Origin: Nitrospira sp.
Lineage (GTDB): Bacteria > Nitrospirota > Nitrospiria > Nitrospirales > Nitrospiraceae
Reading direction: 5' to 3'
Assembly (NCBI GenBank): GCA_005116795.1
Contig: SWDL01000381.1
Span: 1 to 11,847, forward strand
DNA length: 11,847 nt
Shown here: positions 1 to 6,872 of the stretch, piece after piece
Layout of the letters: the number at the start of each line of letters is the position of its first letter
Position numbering within the stretch: position 1 is the stretch's first letter
The notes under the pieces: generated by a model
Databases searched by the model: none
Told to the model about the DNA's origin: nothing
The model's input: the letters and a program-made list of their open reading frames with translations, nothing else
Made by a program: the position numbers and the translations under genes

Positions 1-1
1 G

Positions 2-418
2 TGGGACCATTTGATGAGCCTCGAAGAAGCGCGATGTCGCCGCTACGGCCACCCGGCGACCATCATTGCGATCGATCTGAACGGGCTGAAGCAGGTCAAT
101 GCCGCGCACGGCCAAGCGCGTGGGGACGACCACCTGCGCAAAGCCGCGGTCGCCCTCACGCTGGCGGTCCGGCGCCATGATGTCCTGGCTCGCGTGGGCG
201 ACGACGAGTTCGGCGTCCTCGCCGTGGAATGTGATGCCGGCGCCGGCCATTCCCTGATGGCCCGGTTGCACCACAACCTCACCGAGGCCGGGATCAGCGC
301 CGCCTGCGGGTTGGCCGTTCGCCACCCCGCCTTCGGGCTGCGTGCAGCATGGGAAGAAGCCGATGCCGCCATGCGTGACACCAAGCGGCGTCAGGAGTCT
401 GCCCCGCCGACCCGCTAG
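2..418 (+). CDS. GGDEF-domain protein, degenerate, C-terminal part (5' end outside window)
   Basis: The frame is open to the left edge and ends at TAG 416-418, so only the C-terminal 138 codons are here; the TTG/ATG codons at 11-16 are internal, because the usual DxLTGLxNR opening of the domain is missing. Recognisable GGDEF elements are a DLNGLKQVN strand, a GDDHL segment, RRHD, then VGDDEFG. The signature is GDDEF rather than GG(D/E)EF, the conserved D after N in 'ND' is A, and the usual GH is GQ. Loss of the second glycine normally abolishes diguanylate cyclase activity. RRHD lies five residues before the signature, where the RxxD inhibitory c-di-GMP site sits, so an effector-binding rather than catalytic role is possible (inference). 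The tail after the domain is short. Partner domains upstream cannot be seen. Confidence 0.8.
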   Translation, partial: WDHLMSLEEARCRRYGHPATIIAIDLNGLKQVNAAHGQARGDDHLRKAAVALTLAVRRHDVLARVGDDEFGVLAVECDAGAGHSLMARLHHNLTEAGISAACGLAVRHPAFGLRAAWEEADAAMRDTKRRQESAPPTR

Positions 419-473
419 ACTCAGCCTCGATCCCGACCAGCGGCGCGCGCTGCTTCCAGTCCAACCGCGCCGT

Positions 474-502
474 TTGACCGTCTCCGACCATGCCACTAGA
501 AT
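474..502 (+). promoter_or_regulatory. sigma-70-type promoter for the TPR/peptidase gene
   Basis: TTGACC (474-479) and TAGAAT (497-502) are separated by exactly 17 bp, close to the TTGACA-N17-TATAAT consensus. Transcription would start near 508-510. This puts the ATG at 490 inside the promoter spacer and upstream of the transcript, so it favours the in-frame ATG at 541 as the true start, with a leader of about 30 nt. Confidence 0.6.
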
Positions 503-540
503 GTCGACCGTTCCACGACCGGCCACTCGCACAACCGGAC

Positions 541-2019
541 ATGCGCCGCATCAGACCGCCTGATCAACTCCTGGATCCTCTCTTCAACGAACGCGGGCTG
601 ACCGTCGGCGCCCTGCTGCTGATCCTCATCCTGGTCGGCGCCGGCTGGTGGTGGGTCCTCCGGGCCTCCGGTCCATCCCGCACGGCCGAAGGCGGTCCAG
701 AGCCATCGACCTCCACGGCATCCTCTCTCCCACCTGTCCCGCCGAACCCTGTGCCGGACCGTTCCCCACGGCGGACGCCGGATCCCGCCGTGGCGCCGAC
801 CCCGAGCACCGATGGCCCGCAGGCCGCGGCGCTCCAGGCCATTGCGACCCTTCTCGATCAGCAGCGGGTCGTGGACGCGGAGACCGCGCTCACGAGTCTG
901 GCGCCGGACCTGTTGCCGCAGGGCCAGGGGACCGAAGCCGCCTCCTCGTTGTGGAACAATCTGGGGGTGTTGAAGCAGAAACGAGGCGGGCCGACGGCCG
1001 GCATCACGGCGTATCAGAAGGCCCTCACGCTGCATCCCCAGAATCAGGCCGCGATGTTGAACCTGACGCAAGCCTACTGGCAGACCAAGGATACGGCCCT
1101 GACGCAGGACATGCTGGAGCGGGCCGTCTCGATGGCCCCCACTGAGGCCTGGCCGCACGTGGCGCTCGCCGACCTGCAGTACGACAAGGACGATCTCGCC
1201 GGAGCCAAGCAGCACCTGGATCAGGCGCTGCAAGTCGCCTCTCCGACGTCCGACTCTCAGCCCTATCTCAAAGCCCTCGCCGCCAAGTTGTCGCGCGCCG
1301 AGCAAGCGGAGCGGTCGTATGTCTCGCGGGAAAGCCGTCACTTTGTCGTGAAGTTCAACGGCAACGAAGACTACGACATGTGGACGCGCGTGCTGGGCAT
1401 TCTGGAAGAGGCCTATCGCGAGATCGGCCAGCGGTTCTCCTATTTTCCGTCACGACCGATCATCGTGGTGCTGCATACCAAAGAGTCCTTCCCCTCGGCG
1501 ACCGGGAGTCCGGCCTGGGCGGACGGCCTGTTCGATCCGATGCTGGGACGAATTCAGATGCCGACTCAGGGGGCCTCGACCGATCCGCAACGCCTGGCGC
1601 GGGTCCTCCGGCATGAGTTCGTCCACGCCCTCCTGCACCAACGGATGGATGGGCGCCTCGGCGCGGTGCCGACCTGGCTGAATGAAGGTCTGGCCATGCA
1701 ATTGGCTGGCGACCCCTGGCCGGATATCGACCAGATTGCGCGTGGACCGGTGACGGTGGCGCCGCTCAACAATCTGGAAGGCGGCTGGGGCGGACTGCCT
1801 CACACGGCGGCCATGGTCGCCTACCTCGAGGGGAACTCAGCCACGCGGTACCTGATCGACCGTTATGGGATGGGGAAGGTGCAGGATCTGCTCTCGGACC
1901 TGGCGCGCCGGCAGCCGCTCACCGCGGCGTTACACGATCAGCTCTCGACCTCGTATGAGGAATTTCAACGTCAGTGGGTGAATGAATTGAATGCAAGGGT
2001 ACAGACGGGAAAGTCATAG
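541..2019 (+). CDS. Membrane-anchored TPR protein with C-terminal HExxH (peptidase MA-like) domain
   Basis: The product is 492 aa. A short basic N-terminus precedes one hydrophobic segment (residues about 20-40, with three Trp at the end), then a Pro/Ser/Thr-rich linker (about 42-95). TPR-like helices follow (about 135-237; motifs such as WNNLGVLKQKRG and YQKALTLHPQN). A C-terminal metallopeptidase-like domain begins near residue 260. It carries H358-E-F-V-H362 and, 19 residues later, NEG with E382, which is the zinc-ligand pattern of gluzincins of the peptidase MA clan. The catalytic domain is predicted on the periplasmic side, tethered by an uncleaved anchor. The start at 541 is chosen because a good promoter spans 474-502; an in-frame ATG at 490 would add 17 residues. 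There is no clear Shine-Dalgarno sequence. The last 6 nt overlap the end of the convergent gene. The substrate is unknown; a role in envelope protein processing is only a guess. Confidence 0.85.
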   Translation: MRRIRPPDQLLDPLFNERGLTVGALLLILILVGAGWWWVLRASGPSRTAEGGPEPSTSTASSLPPVPPNPVPDRSPRRTPDPAVAPTPSTDGPQAAALQAIATLLDQQRVVDAETALTSLAPDLLPQGQGTEAASSLWNNLGVLKQKRGGPTAGITAYQKALTLHPQNQAAMLNLTQAYWQTKDTALTQDMLERAVSMAPTEAWPHVALADLQYDKDDLAGAKQHLDQALQVASPTSDSQPYLKALAAKLSRAEQAERSYVSRESRHFVVKFNGNEDYDMWTRVLGILEEAYREIGQRFSYFPSRPIIVVLHTKESFPSATGSPAWADGLFDPMLGRIQMPTQGASTDPQRLARVLRHEFVHALLHQRMDGRLGAVPTWLNEGLAMQLAGDPWPDIDQIARGPVTVAPLNNLEGGWGGLPHTAAMVAYLEGNSATRYLIDRYGMGKVQDLLSDLARRQPLTAALHDQLSTSYEEFQRQWVNELNARVQTGKS

Positions 2020-2910
2020 CCGCCACCTCGACCAGGCGAGTGCCCGTCCCTGATAGCGGATCGCTTCCACCGCCGCATCCTCACGCTCCTCGCTCGGCCA
2101 GACCGGCAGGAGTTTCCCCAGCGAGTCCTCTTCGCGTGAACCGGCCCCAGCCGGCTTCACCAGCAGCGCCGAGGCATCCTTCCACATGAGGTCGCCCGTC
2201 CGTTGGTTGTACATCCGGACTTGAAAGTCGTACTTCTGGTCTTTCACTGCCGGCGTTTCAAAGGGCAGGATGTGATACCGCACACGCTCGATTGTGCCCA
2301 TCGCCGCCTCCGCCGACGCAAACTGGTTCTGCCAGACCACGGCTTCGTTCGACGGATCCAACGCCCGGACCAGGAAGAGCGGGGATTCTTCACCCGCCGG
2401 CTTCCTTTCAGCCTCGCTGGTCAGACGGAGGCTCGCCCGATTGGTCGTCCGGCCCAACACAGGGGTCGGCAAGGCGCCGCCCTCGGGCTCCGTCGTCACG
2501 CTGAAATTCGCCTCGTAGAGGTAGCGGCCGGATGGGGCATCATAGACCTTCAGGATGAGCGTCAGCTCGCCCTGACTCACGATGCGCGATCCACCCGCCA
2601 GCACCCGGGCGGTCCCGGGCCCGCCTCCGGTCGCCGTTTCTTCCGTCACCGGCAAGTCAAAGGAGTTCTCCGACAGCAAGACGCCGGTCTTCAGATCGAA
2701 GGTTTTGACAATGACGGTGGAGGAGTCCTCATTTTGATAACCGAAGGCCGTCGCCAGAACCTGGCTCTCGTCTGTGGCATCGTCTATGGATCGGGTTTCA
2801 GAAGAAGGGCTCCCTGCATGAGGAGCGGGCTCACCGGCCAGCGCCGTCACCGCCACCCATCCGCTGAGGAAGAGGCTGATGAGGCTTGTCGTGAATGCTT
2901 GCCGATCCAT
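2014..2910 (-). CDS. Secreted protein of unknown function with four-fold internal motif
   Basis: The product is 298 aa. ATG at 2910 is preceded by AGGGGG (2918-2923) with a 7-nt spacer; an in-frame start 27 nt further upstream has no such support. Residues 5-25 form a signal peptide ending in ALA, with probable cleavage before G26, so the protein is likely exported. I recognise no named family. The mature part contains four similar strands-and-turn motifs: around 66-85 (FDLKTGVLLSE), 117-137 (YDAPSGRYLYE), 178-198 (LDPSNEAVVWQ) and 228-246 (YNQRTGDLMWK). They follow a pattern of hydrophobic strand, D/N-x-x-(T/S)-G, then aromatic or hydrophobic strand, as in beta-hairpin repeats of propeller- or sandwich-like folds. 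No catalytic residues stand out. The gene converges on the peptidase gene and its TGA overlaps that gene's end. Confidence 0.8.
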   Translation of the reverse strand: MDRQAFTTSLISLFLSGWVAVTALAGEPAPHAGSPSSETRSIDDATDESQVLATAFGYQNEDSSTVIVKTFDLKTGVLLSENSFDLPVTEETATGGGPGTARVLAGGSRIVSQGELTLILKVYDAPSGRYLYEANFSVTTEPEGGALPTPVLGRTTNRASLRLTSEAERKPAGEESPLFLVRALDPSNEAVVWQNQFASAEAAMGTIERVRYHILPFETPAVKDQKYDFQVRMYNQRTGDLMWKDASALLVKPAGAGSREEDSLGKLLPVWPSEEREDAAVEAIRYQGRALAWSRWRL

Positions 2911-3016
2911 GCGCCATCCCCCTGTTGATAGGGCCATTGTCTATCAGGAGGCGTCGGCGCAACATTCCGCAGAGGGGGGTGGAGTCCTGCGGTCGGGGGA
3001 GGATGTTCGGCTGGCA

Positions 3017-3037
3017 CATGGGGGGAGGCCCCCCATG
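3017..3037. repeat. Perfect 9-bp inverted repeat in a G-run-rich intergenic gap
   Basis: CATGGGGGG (3017-3025) and CCCCCCATG (3029-3037) form a perfect 9-bp stem around AGG. It lies between the DCC-family gene and the secreted-protein gene, both on the minus strand. No T-run follows on either strand, so it is not a canonical intrinsic terminator. The surrounding gap also has G-runs of 5-7 at 2974-2979, 2995-2999, 3020-3025 and 3039-3045 on the plus strand; the corresponding minus-strand transcript would be C-rich. Confidence 0.6.
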
Positions 3038-3092
3038 CGGGGGGGACAGGCCAAGGGTTGGAGGGATGAGGTCGAGGGTTGAGGCCTGAATC

Positions 3093-3485
3093 TTAGGAGC
3101 CTGAGTCCGGCGGCGGTACGGTCCCGAACCACCGATAGCGGTGCTTGGCCACGAGTCGATAGACCAGGACTGCCAGGCCCTTGAACATTGGGATATGGGC
3201 CAGGGCGGTCAGAACGCGGCCGCCGGGCAGGCCCGGCAACAGAGGGAGAAACGCCTCGAGGCCACGCTGCACCTGCCCTCCGGGTCCGATGAGATAGGCC
3301 ACGTCGGGGCGGCCCGGCCGATAACCCTCGCCCAGGCGGAATGCGGCTTCATCACTCTGGTAAGGCACGTATCGCACCGACGGGTCTCGCCCGAGCCGCT
3401 CCAGCCCCTCTTTGGCCGTGACGCACAGCCGGCACTCAGCGTCATAGATCAGTATGTGCTCTGCGTTGTTCACCGGCCTCGCCAT
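3093..3485 (-). CDS. DCC-family (DUF393) thiol-disulfide oxidoreductase-like protein
   Basis: The product is 130 aa, the usual size for the DUF393/DCC family. It opens with a hydrophobic strand and the family signature YDAECRLC, giving a thioredoxin-like C18-x-x-C21 pair (YD-x-x-C-x-x-C) at residues 14-21. A second strand with VRYVPYQSDEA and a later VAYLIGPGGQV stretch fit the family pattern, as does a C-terminal hydrophobic helix followed by aromatic and basic residues. No signal peptide is seen, so it is probably cytoplasmic or membrane-associated. Family members are presumed redox proteins, but substrates are generally unknown. The start is an ATG with only a weak GGTAGG upstream. The gene is divergent from the small membrane-protein gene, with a 92-nt gap between the start codons. 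Confidence 0.85.
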   Translation of the reverse strand: MARPVNNAEHILIYDAECRLCVTAKEGLERLGRDPSVRYVPYQSDEAAFRLGEGYRPGRPDVAYLIGPGGQVQRGLEAFLPLLPGLPGGRVLTALAHIPMFKGLAVLVYRLVAKHRYRWFGTVPPPDSGS

Positions 3486-3564
3486 CGGCCTACCGGCTCA
3501 CCCTGTGTGGCCCGACCGGTATCGGCGTGGAGCGTCTCAGCTATCCTTTGCCGGGGCGATTCGG

Positions 3565-3570
3565 TATAGT
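3565..3570 (+). promoter_or_regulatory. Possible -10 element for a leaderless membrane-protein gene
   Basis: TATAGT (3565-3570) ends 7 nt before the ATG at 3578. If it works as a -10 box, transcription would begin at or next to the start codon, which also has no Shine-Dalgarno sequence. No good -35 hexamer is seen at 16-18 bp, so the call is weak. Confidence 0.3.
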
Positions 3571-3577
3571 CGTCGCC

Positions 3578-3952
3578 ATGACGCCGCGACGCCTGCGGCA
3601 TATCGTCATCGTCCTCTTGGCCGCCCTCATGACCTCTGCGACCCTGCGTCCGCTGATGGTGGGCCCGGTCGCGACGACGCCGTCCGGTCAATGGCTCGCC
3701 TGGAATATCTTTCTCTTCATCATCCCGCTCGGGCTTGGAGCCTTGCTTCTCGCCGGCGCCCGCTGGGCCCTGATGGGCGCGGTCATGTACGGGACCATCG
3801 GGCTGGCGCTGGATTTCTCGACGATCGTGCAGGAACTGACGCGAGGCGGAGACGGGGCCGTCGCGTGGGTGATGAGTCTGGTCACCGGCCTGGTGAACTT
3901 CGGCGTCATCCTGACCGCGGGCCAAGGATTCTTACGCTCATATCGAGAATAA
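3578..3952 (+). CDS. Small integral membrane protein of unknown function
   Basis: The product is 124 aa, starting at ATG 3578; an upstream in-frame GTG at 3527 would add 17 residues and is less likely. Four hydrophobic segments are visible at about residues 9-24, 40-58, 63-80 and 94-114. The N-terminus is basic (RRLRH) and the loops are short, so it is a four-helix inner-membrane protein. The second segment is followed by a GARWALMGAVMYGTIGLALDF stretch. No charged or metal-binding motif suggests a function, and I do not recognise the family. The gene stands alone on the plus strand: its stop is 8 nt from the end of the convergent methyltransferase remnant, and its start faces the DCC-family gene. 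Confidence 0.65.
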   Translation: MTPRRLRHIVIVLLAALMTSATLRPLMVGPVATTPSGQWLAWNIFLFIIPLGLGALLLAGARWALMGAVMYGTIGLALDFSTIVQELTRGGDGAVAWVMSLVTGLVNFGVILTAGQGFLRSYRE

Positions 3953-3960
3953 CGGCAACG

Positions 3961-4992
3961 CTAGCGGACCGCCTCCAGTATCCCTCCCTCCCAATCTCCC
4001 GTTCCGGCCTTCATGTTGAGCAGACTTACGCGCTGAAAGCCCGAACACATCAGCCAGTCCGTCGCCTCGCGCACCGAGTAGGTGTTCCCCCGGTCCGTGA
4101 AGAGCAGCATGGTGACCGCGAAGAGATTCGCGCCCAGCGGCGCGAGGTCGTGGCGATCGTGCAGGAGCGCCTCCTGGATCAGAAGACGGCCGCCGGGCGC
4201 CAGGACACGCGCGATGTTCCGCAGCAATTTCCGGTTCTCCGCCGGCGAGTAGATATGGAGCACGTTGGAAAGCCAGACCACGTCGTACCGGCCCGGAATC
4301 GCATGCTTGATGAAGTCGAGCGGGAGGTAGGAGAGGCGATGGCCCACCGGGGATTACTCGGCAATCTCTCTGGCCACGGCGAGAGCCGGCGCGCGATCAC
4401 AGACGGTGGCTCGCAACCGGAGATTCTTCTTCATGAACGCCAGCGCGTAGGTGCCGGGCCCCCCGCCCAGATCCAGCAGCGTCCGGGCGCGGCGCAAGTC
4501 GAGCTGGCGCGCGAGGCGCGGCGCCACATCCATCGAGCGATGATGCATGGCCCAGGTGAACTGCCGCCGGTAGGCCGTTTCATCCAGCTCTTCATCGGCA
4601 ACGACCGGCTGCCCGAGGCACACGGAACGCGTCAGCCTGGACCAGTCATCCCATTGCCCTTGCAGCAGCTTCAGATAGTCTCCGCGATACCCGGCATGCT
4701 TGGCGTTCAACACCGTCCCGGCAAAGAGACTGTTCCGATACCGGCCCCTCGATTTGACCAGCAATCCCACACTCGCCAGATTGCGGCAGAGGATGTCCAA
4801 GCCGCGTGGGCTCGCGCTCAGACGACGGGCCAGGTTCGCCACGCTCCAACTCTGCGCGCCGATGGCCGTAAACAGATCGAGGTCGAGCGCCGTCAATAGA
4901 ATGCGCGGCAGCCGGTAGGCGGCGATCGCGTCTCGAAAATCCTGGAAGGTTCGAATATGAGGGATTGGGGTGACTCCCTGCACCGTTCGCAT
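3961..4992 (-). pseudogene. O-methyltransferase (family 2-like), interrupted by an in-frame TAA
   Basis: One continuous frame of 344 codons encodes a family-2 type S-adenosylmethionine O-methyltransferase but contains TAA at codon 213 (4356-4354). The N-terminal half has the helical dimerisation/winged-helix region (about residues 15-100; DLDLFTAIG). It is followed by the SAM-binding motif LLDLGGGPG (172-180) and an acidic D199 that would hold the ribose. Immediately after the stop the same frame resumes with the rest of the Rossmann domain: YDVVWLSNVLH, then LAPGGRLLIQE, ending at a normal TAG. The reading frame never shifts, so this is a nonsense change (for example CAA to TAA) or a base-call error. 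The start at 4992 has GAGAGGAG 9 nt upstream (5002-5009); a TTG at 5028 is possible but weaker. It is the last gene of the minus-strand block. Neither half alone contains a full SAM fold. The methyl acceptor is unknown. Confidence 0.8.
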
Positions 4993-5017
4993 CTCGGAGC
5001 ACTCCTCTCGCCTCTGA

Positions 5018-5458
5018 TCAGCGCGCAAACTGCTCCCGACACCATCGGACGGAACGGGCGACGTCTTCCATATTCCTGAAATCCACCGCGCGCTGGAACA
5101 ACGTCGCCACGTACTGATCGTTCATGTCCGTGGATTCTTCAAACCCGGCGCCGAGCAGGACGTTCCGCTTCTTGGTCACGGCCGGCTGCAGATAGAACTT
5201 CGCCTGCTTGGCCACCTCGTCCGACCCGAGGTCCTCGCAGGTCCCGTCCGACATCAGATTCTTGATGTCGTCCATGTCCATCCCGATTTGGCAGATCACG
5301 CGACCGTCCGGCGTCACTTCCAAAATCCAGCCTTCCTCCTCATCCAGGCCCAAGGCCAACGAGCCGCCCGGTTCCAGCTCGTAGAACTCCGGCTCCACGG
5401 CCCGGAGTCGAGACCGGACGGTCTCCCACGATGGGACGGTGTCCGGCGCCCCGCTCAT
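5018..5458 (-). CDS. Hypothetical protein, 146 aa
   Basis: I do not recognise this protein. It is soluble-looking and acidic (a DEEEGW stretch near residue 40, MDMDD near 80), with no signal peptide or membrane segment. The N-terminal half alternates short strands (LALGLDEEEGWILEVTPDGRVIC), and the C-terminal half looks helical and ends in an RSVRWCREQF segment. Its ATG overlaps the stop of the upstream TPR gene in an ATGA arrangement (5458-5455), so translation is probably coupled and the two products may act together. It ends 25 nt before the methyltransferase start. An E-L-E-P-G-G-S-L and G-R-V-I-C core might be a small beta-sandwich, but this is only an impression. Confidence 0.75.
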   Translation of the reverse strand: MSGAPDTVPSWETVRSRLRAVEPEFYELEPGGSLALGLDEEEGWILEVTPDGRVICQIGMDMDDIKNLMSDGTCEDLGSDEVAKQAKFYLQPAVTKKRNVLLGAGFEESTDMNDQYVATLFQRAVDFRNMEDVARSVRWCREQFAR

Positions 5459-6258
5459 GCGTGCGCCTCGCGCCGGGCGGCCGCCAGCTTTTGACGAAGG
5501 ACGCGGAGACGTTCGGTGTTTTCTTCCAGCTTGGGCAGCCGGTACTTCTGGTCCACCGTGACGACACGCTCCAGCAGATCGGCCGCCTCGGCCAGGCCGC
5601 CCTGCTGCTCATAGCACTGGGCCATGAGATACCAGGCCCCCCCCACTCGCAGCTCGTCCTGCATGCGCGCGGCAATCGCCAAACTGGTCCGGCAACAGGC
5701 CAAGCCGTCGGCCGGACGCCCCTGCAGGACCATCGTCCGGGCCATCATCCGCCAGGCATCCGCCATTCCGCCCTGATTGTCCAGGCGCTTCATCAGGGTC
5801 AGCGACTGTTCGTAGTAGTCCATGGCCTGTTCCATCTGCCCGTTCTCGCGCGCGACCAGCCCCAAGTCCGAAAAGAGCACGGCCTTGCCGCTCTCATCGC
5901 CGGTGCGCTGCATCAGGTCCAAGGCCTCCAAGTAATAGGCCCGCGCACGCTCCCACTCGCCGGCATCGGCGCGGAGATTACCCAGATTCGCCAAGGTCGT
6001 GCCGATCCCCCGTTCGTCGCCCAGAATTTTCTGCAGCTCCAGGACCTCCTGGTAATAGGCCTGCGCCTGTTCGCGCCGGCCGCTCACCGCGCAGATGTTG
6101 CCGAGATTCCCCAGCGTCGACGCCAACGTCCGCCGGTCGCCGCTCAGCCGATCGCACTCCAGCGCTTTCGAATAGCAGAGATAGGCCTGGGTGTAATCGC
6201 CATGCGAGAAGTGCTCATTGCCTTCGCGATTGAGCTGTTCCGAATTCGACTGTCGCAT
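5455..6258 (-). CDS. Tetratricopeptide-repeat protein, six 40-residue repeats
   Basis: The product is 267 aa and almost entirely TPR. Six repeats follow a strict 40-residue period, ending near residues 41, 81, 121, 161, 201 and 241. The typical unit runs LGNLGN, then G-x-x-x-x-A-x-x-Y-Y, then A-L-x-L-x-x-x-x-G-D, the pattern of 'TPR_12'-type or kinesin-light-chain-like repeats. There is no signal peptide, membrane segment or extra domain, so it should act as a cytoplasmic scaffold or adaptor. The final 25 residues are a basic helix. It starts 8 nt after the stop of the metallo-beta-lactamase-like gene and ends in an ATGA overlap with the 146-aa gene, so these three genes form a tight unit. 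The partner is not evident; the coupled 146-aa protein is the first candidate. Confidence 0.85.
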   Translation of the reverse strand: MRQSNSEQLNREGNEHFSHGDYTQAYLCYSKALECDRLSGDRRTLASTLGNLGNICAVSGRREQAQAYYQEVLELQKILGDERGIGTTLANLGNLRADAGEWERARAYYLEALDLMQRTGDESGKAVLFSDLGLVARENGQMEQAMDYYEQSLTLMKRLDNQGGMADAWRMMARTMVLQGRPADGLACCRTSLAIAARMQDELRVGGAWYLMAQCYEQQGGLAEAADLLERVVTVDQKYRLPKLEENTERLRVLRQKLAAARREAHA

Positions 6259-6266
6259 GAAGCGGG

Positions 6267-6863
6267 CTAGCCCTGGAGGAGTTGCTCGACAATCGCCCTG
6301 GCTCCGGTCAAAATCGAGGCGCCGTCGCCCACCAGGATCGCGTCGAAATGATATTTGAGCAGACGCCGAAGGCCCTCTTTCGCTTCCTTGGTGTCCGCAT
6401 ACTTTTCCGCGGGGAGGAGTCGCAACGATCCCGGGGGCGCCCCGATTAAGGCGTCGCCGACGATCAGCACGCCCTTCCCCTGGGGGAGAAACAGGGCCGT
6501 TTCGCCGGCCGACTTCTGATGTGGCAACTGAACGGCCCAGATCCCGCCGGGAAGCAGCTCCCCGTCCCGATAGGTTTTATCAAGCTTAATCGTCATCTGT
6601 GGAGCATCCGCCTCGGGCACATAGAGGCGGCAATTGAAGGTCTTCCGGCAGGTCTCCGCCTCCCGCTCGTGATCGCGGTTGGTGATCAGCACATAGTCCA
6701 CCGGACCGCCCTGCTTCATGCGCATCGCCTCCTCCTGAGGGAGCGGAGGCGGATCGATTAAGATGCGATGCTCTCCGATGGTCAGGAACAACCCGTTGAA
6801 GTCGATCTGCTTCTCTTGGGAGAACCACGACCACTGATAGATGTTCGGGAGCAACTGCTTCAT
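6267..6863 (-). CDS. Metallo-beta-lactamase-fold protein with degenerate metal site
   Basis: The product is 198 aa. The strand pattern fits the MBL fold: an N-terminal NGLFLTIGEHRILIDPP strand pair, then VDYVLITNRDHERE, later VQLPHQKSAGETALFL, VLIVGDALIG, and a closing FDAILVGDGASIL. The HxHxDH zinc motif is reduced to T61-N-R-D-H65: the two leading histidines are absent and only D64-H65 remain. H115 may stand for the third-motif histidine and D137 for the bridging aspartate; the closing GHG/GHD motif appears as GDG. The enzyme therefore cannot bind two zincs in the classical way. It may bind one metal or be non-catalytic (inference). No signal peptide is seen. It is the first gene of the minus-strand block, preceded by a 100-bp repeat-rich gap, and its start lacks an obvious Shine-Dalgarno sequence. 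Confidence 0.75.
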   Translation of the reverse strand: MKQLLPNIYQWSWFSQEKQIDFNGLFLTIGEHRILIDPPPLPQEEAMRMKQGGPVDYVLITNRDHEREAETCRKTFNCRLYVPEADAPQMTIKLDKTYRDGELLPGGIWAVQLPHQKSAGETALFLPQGKGVLIVGDALIGAPPGSLRLLPAEKYADTKEAKEGLRRLLKYHFDAILVGDGASILTGARAIVEQLLQG

Positions 6864-6872
6864 CTCAAGACC

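Noticed and set aside
496..1341. Minus-strand open frame (281 codons) opposite the TPR/peptidase gene
   Set aside because: Arg/Gly/Leu-rich antisense shadow; the plus-strand gene has clear TPR and HExxH motifs.
2926..2946. Short inverted repeat TGATAG/CTATCA upstream of the secreted-protein gene
   Set aside because: Only 6 bp with a 9-nt loop and no clear promoter around it; chance occurrence is likely.
3961..4347. Separate methyltransferase gene starting at the GTG at 4347
   Set aside because: It would start in the middle of the Rossmann fold, without the SAM-binding glycine motif, and lies in exactly the same frame as the upstream half; it is better read as one gene broken by a stop codon.
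3454..4899. Long plus-strand open frame (481 codons) crossing the small membrane-protein gene and the methyltransferase
   Set aside because: It spans two real genes in other frames, has no recognisable domain, and its composition is that of a GC-rich shadow.
5431..6270. Plus-strand open frame (279 codons) opposite the TPR gene
   Set aside because: The apparent repeats in it are the antisense image of the 40-residue TPR repeats.
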